64,000 bases of DNA from Caryophanales bacterium UBA4855 (GCA_002399785.1 DHEH01000010.1:124001-188000), one strand, 5' to 3'. Counted from the stretch's first letter, positions 8,578-18,524 are shown. Program-made: numbers and translations. The notes: generated from the sequence alone by a model not told the origin.

Positions 8578-10812
8578 TTAATGACAAGTTCTTCTTATAG
8601 AATTTATAGAACTAATATTTTTTAGAGTCGAAAAAACATCATCTAGTTGACTTCTGCTTTCAACGAATATTTGTGCCGAAACTGTCGTTGATAGATTTTC
8701 TGGATGAAAACGAGCGCCAATTTCCGAACATTTAACTTTGACACTGTTTAAAATACTTAAAATATCTGCAACAAGATTATCTCTATCGCTACACTCAATC
8801 AAAATATCAACTGGATACGATCCTTTTTTCAAATCATCTTTCCAACTAACAGGAATAAGTCGTTTTTGTTGATTTATAACATTTGGACAATCAGTTCTAT
8901 GAACAGTAACTCCAAGTCCTTTTGTAACATAACCAACAATTTCATCTCCTGGAATTGGCGTACAACAATTGCCTAAAGTTATTTTTAATCCAGTTTGGTT
9001 ATTGACAGTAACAGGGCAATTATCATCATCAAGATTTTGTTTTTTTACAAGCTTTAAAGTTGTTTGATCTTTACGTTTAAAACCAATATAATCTGCAACA
9101 GCAGATGGCTGTACTGTTTTATTGTACACAAGTATGTATAAATCATCAATTGACTTACAATGGTAGTTATTTAGTACATTATTAGTTGATAATTGGTCAA
9201 TTATATCTTTTTCTTCAGCACCTCTATCTTTAAAGAAATCAAGTAGAGATTGCTTACCTTTTTGACCTCTATCATCGCTCATAAATTGAGCATTTTTCTT
9301 TATAAGAAATTTCTTAATATTATTACGAGCATTTGATGTTTTAACAATATTTAACCATGACTCATTTGGACCGGAAGAGTTATTAGCTGTTTTAATTTCA
9401 CAAACATCTCCAGTTTTTAATTTATATGCAATAGGAACTAAGTTTCCGTTAACGACAGCTCCAACTATCGAATCACCAATCTTAGTATGAATTCTATAAG
9501 CAAGGTCAATAGGAGTCGATCCACTAGGTAAATCGATGACTTTTCCTTTTGGAGTAAAAACATAAACGTTTGCCTCAAAAATATCTTTAGTTAAATTATC
9601 AACGTATTCTTTAGCATCACTACCTTCATTTTCTTGGCTCATAGAAACAAAATCTCTAAACCAATGAAGTTTCTCTTCAATTTCTTTTTGCTCTTGTTTG
9701 GCGTTATAATTATTGCCTTCTTTGTATCTCCAGTGCGCTGCAACTCCACTTTCAGCAACTTCATCCATATCTTGAGTTCTAATTTGAACTTCGAATATGT
9801 TTCCGTCACCTGCCATAATTGTTGTATGTAAAGACTGATACATATTTGGTTTTGGCATAGCTATATAATCTTTAAATCTTCCAGGAAGAGGTTTGAAATT
9901 AGCATGAATTAAACCTAGAATTTCATAACAATTAATTTCGGTTGAACAAATAACTCTTAAAGCTAAAACATCGTAAATTTCGTCGAATTGGTGATGTTTA
10001 AAGTACATTTTTTTATAAATTGAATATATAGATTTTATTCGAGATTCAATTTCAAACTTAATTCCAGATTGAATTAAAACATCAGCAATTTTCTTTTTAA
10101 GTACGTTTAAAGCTTTAGTTCTATTAGCAATGCTATTATTTAACTTATCTAAAATATCTCTATAGATTTCTGGCTCTTGAACTTTTAACGATAAATCTTC
10201 AAGTTCAGATTCTATACGATAAATACCTAAACGATGAGCAATTGGAGCAAAAACTTCCAAAGTTTCTTTAGCTAAAGCATGTTGTCTTTCTGGTTTTAAA
10301 GCTTCTATGGTTCGCATATTATGCAATCTATCAGCAAGTTTAATTATAATGACTCGAACATCATTAGCCATTCCAAGAAAGATTTTTCTATGATCTTCAG
10401 CTTCAAAATCAGCTTCAGTTCTTCTACTTAACTTTAGTCTTTGAATCTTTGTTAAAGAATCAACAATTCTGCCTGTTTCTTCGCCAAATTCTCGATTAAT
10501 ATCTTCTATTGTAACTTCAGTGTCTTCAACAACATCATGAAGAAAAGCTGCACATATAGTAACAGGACCACTTTGTAAAGTAGCACAAATATAAGCAACT
10601 TCAATTAAATGTTGTACATAAGGCTCTCCAGACTTTCTAAATATTCCGGCATGGTGCAAATTAGCAAAATTAAAAGCCTTCCTAATCATTGATCGATCTT
10701 TTTCGTCATGAATATAAGCGCACGTTAATTCTCTAACATCCTCAAAAGTGTGCATTGGATAACCACCATTTTGTTTTAATACAACTATTGTGTTTTCATT
10801 ATTTTCATTCAT
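8578..10812 (-). CDS. rel: Bifunctional (p)ppGpp synthetase/hydrolase (Rel)
   Basis: 744 aa. An N-terminal HD hydrolase domain (FANLHHAGIFRKSGEPYVQHL and FLHDVVEDT, about 45-100), then the synthetase domain with GRFKDYIAMPKPNMYQSLHTT and FEVQIRTQDMDEVAESGVAAHW (about 310-365), a TGS domain (VYVFTPKGKVIDLPSGSTPIDLAYRIH) and a C-terminal ACT domain. The RFKD form of the synthetase motif and the intact HD residues are those of bifunctional enzymes that both make and degrade (p)ppGpp. It starts 26 nt after recJ with a weak TGGAAG Shine-Dalgarno and is probably co-transcribed with it. Often called relA or rsh in Firmicutes. Confidence 0.95.
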   Translation of the reverse strand: MNENNENTIVVLKQNGGYPMHTFEDVRELTCAYIHDEKDRSMIRKAFNFANLHHAGIFRKSGEPYVQHLIEVAYICATLQSGPVTICAAFLHDVVEDTEVTIEDINREFGEETGRIVDSLTKIQRLKLSRRTEADFEAEDHRKIFLGMANDVRVIIIKLADRLHNMRTIEALKPERQHALAKETLEVFAPIAHRLGIYRIESELEDLSLKVQEPEIYRDILDKLNNSIANRTKALNVLKKKIADVLIQSGIKFEIESRIKSIYSIYKKMYFKHHQFDEIYDVLALRVICSTEINCYEILGLIHANFKPLPGRFKDYIAMPKPNMYQSLHTTIMAGDGNIFEVQIRTQDMDEVAESGVAAHWRYKEGNNYNAKQEQKEIEEKLHWFRDFVSMSQENEGSDAKEYVDNLTKDIFEANVYVFTPKGKVIDLPSGSTPIDLAYRIHTKIGDSIVGAVVNGNLVPIAYKLKTGDVCEIKTANNSSGPNESWLNIVKTSNARNNIKKFLIKKNAQFMSDDRGQKGKQSLLDFFKDRGAEEKDIIDQLSTNNVLNNYHCKSIDDLYILVYNKTVQPSAVADYIGFKRKDQTTLKLVKKQNLDDDNCPVTVNNQTGLKITLGNCCTPIPGDEIVGYVTKGLGVTVHRTDCPNVINQQKRLIPVSWKDDLKKGSYPVDILIECSDRDNLVADILSILNSVKVKCSEIGARFHPENLSTTVSAQIFVESRSQLDDVFSTLKNISSINSIRRTCH

Positions 10813-10838
10813 ATTATAATTTTACTTCCATCTTAAAA

Positions 10839-12392
10839 TTAATCAACTTTTGTTACTTTAAATTGATAATCAATATGATTTTTATAAGTGTGACAATCAA
10901 AATACCCATAAAAATTTACAATTTTTTTGTCAGTAATAGTTTTATCATAATTAAAATAAATAAGAGTAGAATTCATCGATAACCTCGTAATAATATGCTT
11001 GTTATCTTTACTAAAATGCAGTTGATTTTCAGCAAAATTATCTATTTTAAACAAAATTTGTTTATTTCCTTGCCCAAAAGGTCCAAAGCTTCTATAAATC
11101 TCAAAATTCTTACTATTAATATCCATAGATGAAATAATTATTGGCTGAATTTCATTTTGTTCAAATGGATATTCAGAAGCTAATTCATTAAATCTAGTTT
11201 TAAATTCTTCAAAACTACTTTCTTTTATTGAAAGACCTCCAGCCATCGCATGGCCTCCATTAGATAACAATAAATCATTTAACGATTCATAACATTTAAT
11301 AATATTAAAACCAGGCTTGCTTCTAGCACTTCCTTTAAGTGTACCATCGTTGGCTTTTGTAAAAATTACAGTTGGTTTATCAAAAGCATTCATTAATCGA
11401 TTCGCAATCAATCCTATTAATCCTTCACCGACATCAACAATTTCAACAATTGCATTTCCTTTACTATTATATTTATCAATATCAGTATCTGTTAAAAAAT
11501 CAGCAATTGTATCTTTTCTCTTATTATTTATTGATTCAATCCGTTCTACACGTTTAGGAAAAAGCTCAGGTTTATCGGTAGTAAAATAACGAACAACATT
11601 AAATATTGAATTATCTTCACACATACGACCAATCGCATTAATTTTAGGAGCTACTATTCCGCCAATAATTTCTTCAGTATAAAAACCATCGCATTTTGCC
11701 AGTAAGTCAATATTGAGATACCTATTCTCATTTAGTAATTTTAAGCCTAAGCGAACTAATTCACGATTATAATCTTTCAACTCCATCATATCGCTTATTG
11801 TTGAAATGGCTCCCAAAACACATAAATAAGGATCATCATAATTTAAAAAAGCACGAGAAAAGAAAAAAGAAACTCCGCCAGCACTAAGAAAAATTTTGCC
11901 AAATTCACTTACAGTTGGATGTAAAATATATTTCGCCTTAGGCAAAACATCTAATGGAGTATGGTGATCGATAATAACACATTCCATATCAATAGAATTT
12001 AAATAATCTACTTCATCAACTAAAGTTATTCCGTTATCAACACAAATAATTAAAGAATATCCCAAAGATTTAAAATAATTGATTTTCTCTCTAGATAAGC
12101 CATACCCATCATGAACACGATTAGGAACATAATAACCAACTTTGTAACCTTTTTTTGCAAAAGAATTAAATAAAATAGATGTTGACATTACTCCATCACA
12201 ATCATAATCGCCATAAATCAAAATTTTCGCATTTTGGTTCATTTTCTCATTCAAATATTTTATTAAAGAATCCATATCTTTGAAGTTATATGGACTTGGT
12301 AAAAGATCAAATGATGGTTCTTGTGTTAAAGTAGAATATTCATCATAAGTTAAATGATAATAATTTAATAATTTGTCTAAAAAATTTTCCAT
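10839..12392 (-). CDS. recJ: Single-stranded-DNA exonuclease RecJ
   Basis: 517 aa, somewhat shorter than typical RecJ (about 560-780 aa). The DHH phosphoesterase motifs are all present: ILIYGDYDCDGVMSTSIL (motif I), CVDNGITLVDEVDYL, VIIDHHTPLDVLP (DHH, about 140) and the DHHA1 motif NGGHAMAGGLSI (about 390). It ends with an OB-like domain (DFHS-type strands near RSFGPFGQGNKQ). RecJ degrades single-stranded DNA 5' to 3' in recombination and mismatch repair. No clear Shine-Dalgarno: the region before the ATG is occupied by the upstream terminator hairpin and its U-rich tail. Confidence 0.92.
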   Translation of the reverse strand: MENFLDKLLNYYHLTYDEYSTLTQEPSFDLLPSPYNFKDMDSLIKYLNEKMNQNAKILIYGDYDCDGVMSTSILFNSFAKKGYKVGYYVPNRVHDGYGLSREKINYFKSLGYSLIICVDNGITLVDEVDYLNSIDMECVIIDHHTPLDVLPKAKYILHPTVSEFGKIFLSAGGVSFFFSRAFLNYDDPYLCVLGAISTISDMMELKDYNRELVRLGLKLLNENRYLNIDLLAKCDGFYTEEIIGGIVAPKINAIGRMCEDNSIFNVVRYFTTDKPELFPKRVERIESINNKRKDTIADFLTDTDIDKYNSKGNAIVEIVDVGEGLIGLIANRLMNAFDKPTVIFTKANDGTLKGSARSKPGFNIIKCYESLNDLLLSNGGHAMAGGLSIKESSFEEFKTRFNELASEYPFEQNEIQPIIISSMDINSKNFEIYRSFGPFGQGNKQILFKIDNFAENQLHFSKDNKHIITRLSMNSTLIYFNYDKTITDKKIVNFYGYFDCHTYKNHIDYQFKVTKVD

Positions 12393-12410
12393 ATACTTTT
12401 AATAAAAATA

Positions 12411-12433
12411 AAGGGACAAGTTAAATGTCCCTT
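12411..12433 (-). terminator. Intrinsic terminator after secDF
   Basis: Perfect 8-bp stem AAGGGACA/TGTCCCTT with a 7-nt loop, followed on the minus strand by TTATTTTTATT. It lies between the TAA of secDF and the ATG of recJ, so it may attenuate rather than abolish readthrough into recJ-rel. Confidence 0.75.
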
Positions 12434-12436
12434 AAA

Positions 12437-15247
12437 TTAATCGTTTATACCCGTAAAAACAGCTTCTTCAGGACCTTCGGACCCATCTTTTGAATTTTGT
12501 TTTTTCTTATTAGGTTTGATTCTTGTGAATGACGAACCAATTCTTTTTATACCCGTTTCAGTTCCTTTTTCTAATGGAATTGATACATATCTTGAAACTA
12601 AGACATTAATTATCATTCCAACAATAATTAGCATTAATAAATACTTATCAACACTTAAAGCGAACAATAATGTTATGATTGTAAAACTAGCAATAAAGGA
12701 AGTTGTTTTAACAAAATTATATGATAGGTTATCACATAAAGCATACGCTTCATCACGTTTTGCGAAATCAGACTTAAATAATGTGGCGCTTTCTTTATAT
12801 TTCTCTTTTCTATTAAGGAAATAAACTTCAAAAACTAAAAGCGTAAATACAGCTAATAATAAAGCTCCAATTGCTATAACAGCACCGAATGGACCGCGAA
12901 TTAACGAAAACACACCAAGAGTAATTAATATTCCACCAAATGAGAGAAATAAACTGACCAATCCTTTTGATAATCCAAATCTAATTGAAATATACACAAA
13001 TGAAATAGCTAAGCCTATCCCTAAATAGATAAATACATAATTAACATAAGAATTAACATCGTTTAGATAAACTTCTTTAATTGAAATATCATCAATTTGA
13101 ATGATTGGTATAACTCCAATACCGGCAGTGAAATATTGTTCAAAAGCGGTTGTTAATGTAACTTTTGACCAATCTCCAACAGTTGCGCTTCCAGAATTAT
13201 AATAAACTTCGCTGTTTTCACTTAACGCAGTACCGAGATCAAAAACATAAAATAATTCTTTTTGAGAAGTACCGTTATTTTCATATGTTTTATAGTAATA
13301 ATCTAAAGTGACATTTGATGATAAAGGAGTTTTTCCATCTGCACTCTTACTAAAATACGTATTAAAATTATCTGAAATGTCGGTAGCATAGTTTGTAATT
13401 TCGTTATCAGACTCTGTTGTAAGAACTTGTCTAATAAAAACTTGCGAACTTTGTTGACTCGAAGAAGAATTAAATATATTCCCATTGATTGATCCAAAAA
13501 CACTGATTCCGATAACACTTGCAATTAATAAAACTGCCGTTCCAATCGAATAAATATTAACAGTTTTTTTCTTAGTAGCTTGTTTGAAAGGCTCAAAATA
13601 TGTTGGTTTTTCATCCTTTGATAAATCAGGAATTAACTTTTTATCAAGAGATAATAATTGAGGATTTCTAGAAATATAATTTGAATTATATATAAACCAA
13701 GCAATACCTTTAAGAACTACAGCATTAATTAAAAGAAGAAGAGGGCTGCCAATCGCTAATAAAACGCCAAATGAAGATATTGCATCATTTGGAATCAAAT
13801 AAGCGGTAAAACCAAGTATTAAACCAATTATTGTAGTATCAAGCGTATACCAAAATGCTTTATTAGATCCATCTTGATAAGCTTTTTTATATGTTTTTCC
13901 ATTGTAAATTTCTTTCTTAATTTTATTAAAGAAAGTCATAGATTGGAATAAACCCATAATAACTAAAGTCGCAAAAGCAATGATTGCACCAATATTAAAC
14001 TCGACACCCAACCCATTAAATACAGCTAAAGCAAATAATGGAACACCTAAAGCGCTTAAAGTACCAAGAATGCCATTTACACCAAAATTTAATAAATAAA
14101 CCAACAAAATCATTACTGCACCAATAATAGATGCAATAAATAAAGTTGAAAGTTGAATTTTATCCATATAAACAAGGTATTCATACAAAGGAGCAACAGT
14201 ATTGCTTTGTGAATCGGTATTTACATAAGAAGAGTTGATATTGGTAATTGTGTAATCATAAATCGATGAATTGAAAATATTTTTCCAAATATTTGCTATT
14301 TGGTAAGCTGTTTTTTGATCAGTAACTTGTTTTCCATAATATTTTGCACCAGTAGAATCAGAATTAATATCATAGCCACCAAAATAAATTTGTTTGAAAT
14401 TATCAGCATCATCAGGTGTTGTTGTATTGTAATTCCAATAAAAACTTTCTGGTTTTGTTGCATCAAAATCAAACAACAAATAGTTTCTTACATCGTCTTC
14501 ACCGATAAAATTTGTTCCCTTATTCTCAATAAAGTCCTTTAATGTAAGACCGTTAAGCCAATTATTCATTACATAAATCTTATTTTTAGCTGCAGTTGTA
14601 GTTTCTTCCGTGGAATCATCATCAGCTTTCAAAACATGATCTAATTTAATTTTTCCGCTTGCATTTGCTTCTGAATCAGAAGAAGTTTTTTTAGCTTCTT
14701 CATAAACAGTTTTAAAATCATCACCATTATTTGCAAGAGTAATAACAACATATGGATAATTATCTTTATATTGAATCTCTGCACTTCCAGGGGTAAAAAA
14801 TTTACTCTTACTAGCATCAGTTATTGTTGAAAATGTATCTCCAACAGTTTTAGTTTCGTCATATGTAGAAGCATAAAAAGACCAATTAAATGTTAAATAT
14901 TTAACAATTTTATCGTATAAATTATCATCAGCTTTAAATGTTAAATTAATTGTATCATATCCAACTTTCTCAATTTGGTAACTACTTAAATTAATAGAAC
15001 TAAGTCTAGATTCAAATGTTGTAATAACACTATCAATAGCATCTTCATTTTTTAAAATACCATCATTATTGTTTGTTCCGAGGTTTTCTCCATCTTCAGT
15101 GAACTTGTCACTAATCTTAAAAACGAACTTTTTTGAAGTTGTAAAATCAGCACTTGCGTTCATGTTTTTAACAACTGGAATAAATCCAACTCCTAAGGTT
15201 AAAGCGGCTGCTGCACATAAGGTTATAAATCCAATAAATCTTTTCAT
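12437..15247 (-). CDS. secDF: SecDF-type protein-export membrane protein, divergent
   Basis: 936 aa RND-type protein. TM1 is at 4-25, followed by a large extracytoplasmic domain to about 355. A bundle of TM helices runs from LSTLFIASIIGAVMILLVYLL through IAWFIYNS (SecD half); then a second TM (VNIYSIGTAVLLIASVIG), another exported loop and a five-helix SecF half (YLGIGLAISFVYISIRFGLSKGLVSLFL to the end). This repeated 1+5 layout and length identify a fused SecDF. It is unusual: the GLDLxGG-type motif after TM1 is not recognisable, and the position of the proton-relay Asp in the SecD half reads FQSMTFFNKIKKE where DANVLIFERIKEE is usual. Strong AGGAG Shine-Dalgarno; own terminator downstream. 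Confidence 0.82.
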   Translation of the reverse strand: MKRFIGFITLCAAAALTLGVGFIPVVKNMNASADFTTSKKFVFKISDKFTEDGENLGTNNNDGILKNEDAIDSVITTFESRLSSINLSSYQIEKVGYDTINLTFKADDNLYDKIVKYLTFNWSFYASTYDETKTVGDTFSTITDASKSKFFTPGSAEIQYKDNYPYVVITLANNGDDFKTVYEEAKKTSSDSEANASGKIKLDHVLKADDDSTEETTTAAKNKIYVMNNWLNGLTLKDFIENKGTNFIGEDDVRNYLLFDFDATKPESFYWNYNTTTPDDADNFKQIYFGGYDINSDSTGAKYYGKQVTDQKTAYQIANIWKNIFNSSIYDYTITNINSSYVNTDSQSNTVAPLYEYLVYMDKIQLSTLFIASIIGAVMILLVYLLNFGVNGILGTLSALGVPLFALAVFNGLGVEFNIGAIIAFATLVIMGLFQSMTFFNKIKKEIYNGKTYKKAYQDGSNKAFWYTLDTTIIGLILGFTAYLIPNDAISSFGVLLAIGSPLLLLINAVVLKGIAWFIYNSNYISRNPQLLSLDKKLIPDLSKDEKPTYFEPFKQATKKKTVNIYSIGTAVLLIASVIGISVFGSINGNIFNSSSSQQSSQVFIRQVLTTESDNEITNYATDISDNFNTYFSKSADGKTPLSSNVTLDYYYKTYENNGTSQKELFYVFDLGTALSENSEVYYNSGSATVGDWSKVTLTTAFEQYFTAGIGVIPIIQIDDISIKEVYLNDVNSYVNYVFIYLGIGLAISFVYISIRFGLSKGLVSLFLSFGGILITLGVFSLIRGPFGAVIAIGALLLAVFTLLVFEVYFLNRKEKYKESATLFKSDFAKRDEAYALCDNLSYNFVKTTSFIASFTIITLLFALSVDKYLLMLIIVGMIINVLVSRYVSIPLEKGTETGIKRIGSSFTRIKPNKKKQNSKDGSEGPEEAVFTGIND

Positions 15248-15337
15248 CTAACATCTCCTGCTTTATAAATATAATTTATAAAATAATTTTTATACGTTTA
15301 ATACTATACATTAAATAGCCTAAATTAACAACTAAAT

Positions 15338-15355
15338 AAACTTCCCGGAAAGTTT
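15338..15355 (-). terminator. Weak hairpin after ruvB
   Basis: AAACTT/AAGTTT stem around a TCCGGG centre, followed on the minus strand by ATTTAGTTGTTAATTT. It sits just past the ruvB stop. Short and only moderately U-rich, so a weak terminator at best. Confidence 0.4.
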
Positions 15356-15365
15356 CGAAAACCAA

Positions 15366-16328
15366 TTATTGTGGCGAAAAAATTGATTTATATTTTTCGA
15401 CACCTTTTTTGGTTAAAATTCTTCCTCTTTTTGTTCGTTCAATATAACCAGAACTAACCAAAAAAGGTTCGTTTATTTCTCTTATATTTAATGGATTTTC
15501 ATTAATTAAATTTGCGATAGATTCTAATGATACTGGTGTGGTTTTGTAATTAATGTACATCGCTTTAATTATATCGATATCATCGTCATTTAGGCCATCA
15601 CTATCAATATGTAAAAATTCAAATGCGTCACCTAATTTTTTAATACTTAAATCTTCAATTTTTTTAAATATTATATAATCAAATACTCGTTTCAAAATGT
15701 TATTCGCAACACGTGGTGTTTGACGACTTCTTTTTGCGATTTCAAAACACTCTTCATTCGTAATATTTATTTCTAAAATTTTTGAATTATTTAAAACTAT
15801 TTCCGAAATTTCTTCTACTGAATAATAATTAAACTTAAACACTATTCCAAAACGTTCTCTTAACGGAATACTTAATAGTCCTGCCATAGTAGTTGCACCA
15901 ATCAATGTAAAGGGGGAAATATTGATTGATAATGCTTTAACATTTTCTTCGGTTTTGTATGTTATATTTAACTTAAAATCTTCCAATACAGAATACAAAG
16001 TTTCTTCAATTGATTTATCCAATCTATGAATTTCATCAATAAATAAAATATCACCAGCATTTAAAGTTGAAAGAATCGAAGCTAAATCGCCAGGTTTAGC
16101 TAATGTTGGAGCACTTATTGCCACAATATTAGCTTTCAGTTCATTCGCCACGATATTCGCTAAAGTCGTTTTTCCTAGACCTGGCGGACCATAAAATAAC
16201 ATATGATCAATAGCACAACTCCTCTTTTTAGCACTATAAAGATAGGCTCGTAATCTTTTCACAATATCTTTTTGACCAAAAAATTTACTTAATTTTATCG
16301 GTCTTAAAGTATTCTCATTTTTAGCCAT
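15366..16328 (-). CDS. ruvB: Holliday junction helicase ATPase RuvB
   Basis: 320 aa. AAA+ ATPase with Walker A GPPGLGKTTLA (about 48-58), Walker B LFIDEIHRL, sensor IGATTMAGLLSIPLRERFG, and a C-terminal winged helix with LLSSGYIERTKRGR-like FLVSSGYIERTKRGRILTKKG. Hexamers drive branch migration on RuvA-bound junctions. The ATG lies inside the end of ruvA (8-nt overlap). Slightly shorter at the N-terminus than Bacillus RuvB (about 334 aa). Confidence 0.96.
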   Translation of the reverse strand: MAKNENTLRPIKLSKFFGQKDIVKRLRAYLYSAKKRSCAIDHMLFYGPPGLGKTTLANIVANELKANIVAISAPTLAKPGDLASILSTLNAGDILFIDEIHRLDKSIEETLYSVLEDFKLNITYKTEENVKALSINISPFTLIGATTMAGLLSIPLRERFGIVFKFNYYSVEEISEIVLNNSKILEINITNEECFEIAKRSRQTPRVANNILKRVFDYIIFKKIEDLSIKKLGDAFEFLHIDSDGLNDDDIDIIKAMYINYKTTPVSLESIANLINENPLNIREINEPFLVSSGYIERTKRGRILTKKGVEKYKSIFSPQ

Positions 16329-16875
16329 TTTGAATTATCCTTAAGCATTGTTTTACCGCTTCATCACATGTTAAACCACTACTAATTCTACAAACAGCAT
16401 TATTAATCTGTTGATTATTAAACCCAAGATTTTTTAAAGCACTATAAACAGGTTCGTACTCAAAAATTCCAATATCAAATTCTTTCATTTTATTGTTTAA
16501 TTCATAAACGATGCTTTGCCCTTTGTTACATGCTCCAGAGATATTGTTTATCGACTCAATCATTCTATTTTTAATATAATAAATTAGTGCGTTTAAATCG
16601 GAATTTTTTAAAATATTCATTGCTGTTTTTGGTCCGATTCCATTGACTGTGATTAATTTGGAAAAAAGCAACGATTCTTCGTTTTTTAAAAACCCATAAA
16701 GATTTATTCCTTCCTCTTCTCTAAATAAATCAATCACAAAAATTTTATAAAGTTCATTCACTTTATAATTATTTTTATTAATTATAAAAATTTTAAATCC
16801 AAAACCATCATTTACAAAAAAATGAATATAGTTTTGTTTTATGTCGGCAACTCTACCTACTAAAAAACTGAACAT
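16321..16875 (-). CDS. ruvA: Holliday junction DNA-binding protein RuvA
   Basis: 184 aa. OB-fold N-terminus (MFSFLVGRVADIKQNYIHFFVNDGFGFKIF), helix-hairpin-helix segment SKLITVNGIGPKTAMNIL (about 70-88) and a short C-terminal UBA-like domain that contacts RuvB (ALKNLGFNNQQINNAVCR). Slightly shorter than the usual 190-205 aa; the second hairpin (NISGACNKGQSIVYELNNKM) is degenerate compared with GIGKKTAERI. It follows obgE by 17 nt without a recognisable Shine-Dalgarno and overlaps ruvB. No LexA-type box seen. Confidence 0.9.
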   Translation of the reverse strand: MFSFLVGRVADIKQNYIHFFVNDGFGFKIFIINKNNYKVNELYKIFVIDLFREEEGINLYGFLKNEESLLFSKLITVNGIGPKTAMNILKNSDLNALIYYIKNRMIESINNISGACNKGQSIVYELNNKMKEFDIGIFEYEPVYSALKNLGFNNQQINNAVCRISSGLTCDEAVKQCLRIIQNG

Positions 16876-16892
16876 AGTTTTTTAATGAGAAA

Positions 16893-18170
16893 TTATTCAA
16901 AATATTCGAATTCAAAATCTTCTAATTTGATTGTATCGCCGTTCTTTGCACCCATTTTATGAAGTTTGTTATCAACACCAATTTTTTCTAAGTATTGAAT
17001 TAACTTTAACATACCTTCTTCTTCAGTAATGTTGATTAAATGGTAAGTTCTTAAAACCCTCTCACCAGTAATAACATATGTATGTTCATCGACTTTTTTA
17101 ATATCAAATATATCGGCAGTCTTTGTTAAATCATAAGTTTCTTCTTCATCGTTTTCGTCATAAACTGGATAAGTTTTTGCTGTTTGTAATAAATCTGCAA
17201 CCTTATATAACACTAAATCAAGATTCTTTCCTTCTAAAGAGCTAATCGAATAAACTTCGACGCCATGTTTTTTCATTGTTTTTTTAAATTTATTAAATTT
17301 TTCTTCAGCTTCAGGGCTATCAACTTTACTACCAACAACCACTTCTGGTCTGTCAATAAGATGCATTCCGTAATCCTTTAATTCATCACGGATTGCCTTA
17401 TAATCTTTATACGGATCTCTATCGCTATCCATATCAACTAAATGAATTAAAACTCTTGTTCTTTCAATGTGTTTTAAGAAAGATAAACCTAATCCTTTTC
17501 CTAAATGTGCTCCTTTAATTAATCCTGGCATATCAGCCAAGACAAAACTTCTTCCGTCTTTTAAATAAGTGACACCAAGATTAGGTACTAAAGTTGTGAA
17601 ATCATAATCACCGATTTCAGCTTTAGAATTCGTTACACAAGATATAAATGTTGATTTTCCAACACTTGGAAATCCAATGATTCCTACATCAGCTAACAAT
17701 TTTAATTCAACAACAATTTTTTTCTTATCGCCAGGAAGTCCGTTTTCAGCAATTTTTGGTGCCTTGTTTCTTGGAGTCTTAAAACAAGCATTGCCACGAC
17801 CTCCACGACCACCTTTACAGAGCAAAAATATTTTACCTGGTTCATCTAAATCACAAATAAATTTTTTTGTATCGCTTGAAAATACAACCGATCCGACAGG
17901 AAGATCAATATAAAGATCTTCACCTTTACGACCGTATAAATTTTTAATATCTCCATTTTCTCCGTCAGGAGCATAAAAAGTTTTAGCATGACGATAATTT
18001 ACAAGCGTTGAAGTTGTCTTGCTAGCTCTTAAATAAATTGAACCACCACGACCACCATTTCCGCCATCAGGACCGCCATTTGGTCTATTTTTTTCATGAA
18101 GAAAAGATAAACGTCCATTTCCTCCGTTTCCACTACGACAATCTAATATAGCTCTATCCACAAATAACAT
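16893..18170 (-). CDS. obgE: GTPase ObgE/CgtA
   Basis: 425 aa. Glycine-rich Obg fold first (residues 1-158, with GNGGNGRLSFLHEKNRPNGGPDGGNGGRGGS), then the GTPase domain with G1 GFPSVGKSTF, switch region TTLVPNLGV and G3 DMPGLI. The guanine-specificity motif reads VVGSKVDSPEAEE where NKxD is usual. It ends in an OCT domain (DEHTYVITGERVLRTYHLINITEEEGMLKLIQYLEKIGVD). It acts in ribosome assembly and stress control. The atypical GSKVD in place of NKxD is worth noting. A TATAAT just upstream of the GAGAG Shine-Dalgarno may give it its own promoter after the rpmA terminator. Confidence 0.95.
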   Translation of the reverse strand: MLFVDRAILDCRSGNGGNGRLSFLHEKNRPNGGPDGGNGGRGGSIYLRASKTTSTLVNYRHAKTFYAPDGENGDIKNLYGRKGEDLYIDLPVGSVVFSSDTKKFICDLDEPGKIFLLCKGGRGGRGNACFKTPRNKAPKIAENGLPGDKKKIVVELKLLADVGIIGFPSVGKSTFISCVTNSKAEIGDYDFTTLVPNLGVTYLKDGRSFVLADMPGLIKGAHLGKGLGLSFLKHIERTRVLIHLVDMDSDRDPYKDYKAIRDELKDYGMHLIDRPEVVVGSKVDSPEAEEKFNKFKKTMKKHGVEVYSISSLEGKNLDLVLYKVADLLQTAKTYPVYDENDEEETYDLTKTADIFDIKKVDEHTYVITGERVLRTYHLINITEEEGMLKLIQYLEKIGVDNKLHKMGAKNGDTIKLEDFEFEYFE

Positions 18171-18190
18171 ATTTTTACTCTCTAATTATA

Positions 18191-18225
18191 AATAAAAACC
18201 ACCCACAGTAGCACTGCAGGTGGTT
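18191..18225 (-). terminator. Intrinsic terminator after rpmA
   Basis: Seven-pair outer stem AACCACC/GGTGGTT (18197-18225) with a CAGT/ACTG inner stem, followed on the minus strand by TTTTTATTT. It separates the rplU-prp-rpmA transcript from obgE. Confidence 0.85.
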
Positions 18226-18230
18226 ATAAA

Positions 18231-18524
18231 TTATTTGGCTAATTCGTAAACGCTAACACGTTTTTTATCTTTACCAACTCTTTCAAATTTGACTACACCA
18301 GCTTTGGTAGCGAAGATTGTATCATCTCCACCCTTAGCAGTATTAATCCCTGGGTAAATTTTAGTTCCGCGTTGTCTATAAATAATAGCACCTGCTTTGC
18401 AAACTTCACCATCACCAAGTTTTGAACCTAATCTACGACCAGCAGAATCACGGCCGTTTTTAGTACTTCCAACACCTTTATGTGATGCGAATAATTGTAA
18501 ATCTAGTACAAATCTTAATTCCAT
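18231..18524 (-). CDS. rpmA: Ribosomal protein L27 with Prp-cleaved leader
   Basis: 97 aa. The body ASHKGVGSTKNGRDSAGRRLGSKLGDGEVCKAGAIIYRQRGTKIYPG is canonical L27. The ATG at 18524 is chosen because it gives the short leader MELRFVLDLQLF before ASHKG. Firmicutes L27 carries such a leader, which is removed by the Prp protease after the LQ(F/L)F motif. A longer in-frame reading upstream would run through prp and is not credible. AAAGGA upstream supports this start. It lies 4 nt after prp. Confidence 0.96.
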   Translation of the reverse strand: MELRFVLDLQLFASHKGVGSTKNGRDSAGRRLGSKLGDGEVCKAGAIIYRQRGTKIYPGINTAKGGDDTIFATKAGVVKFERVGKDKKRVSVYELAK

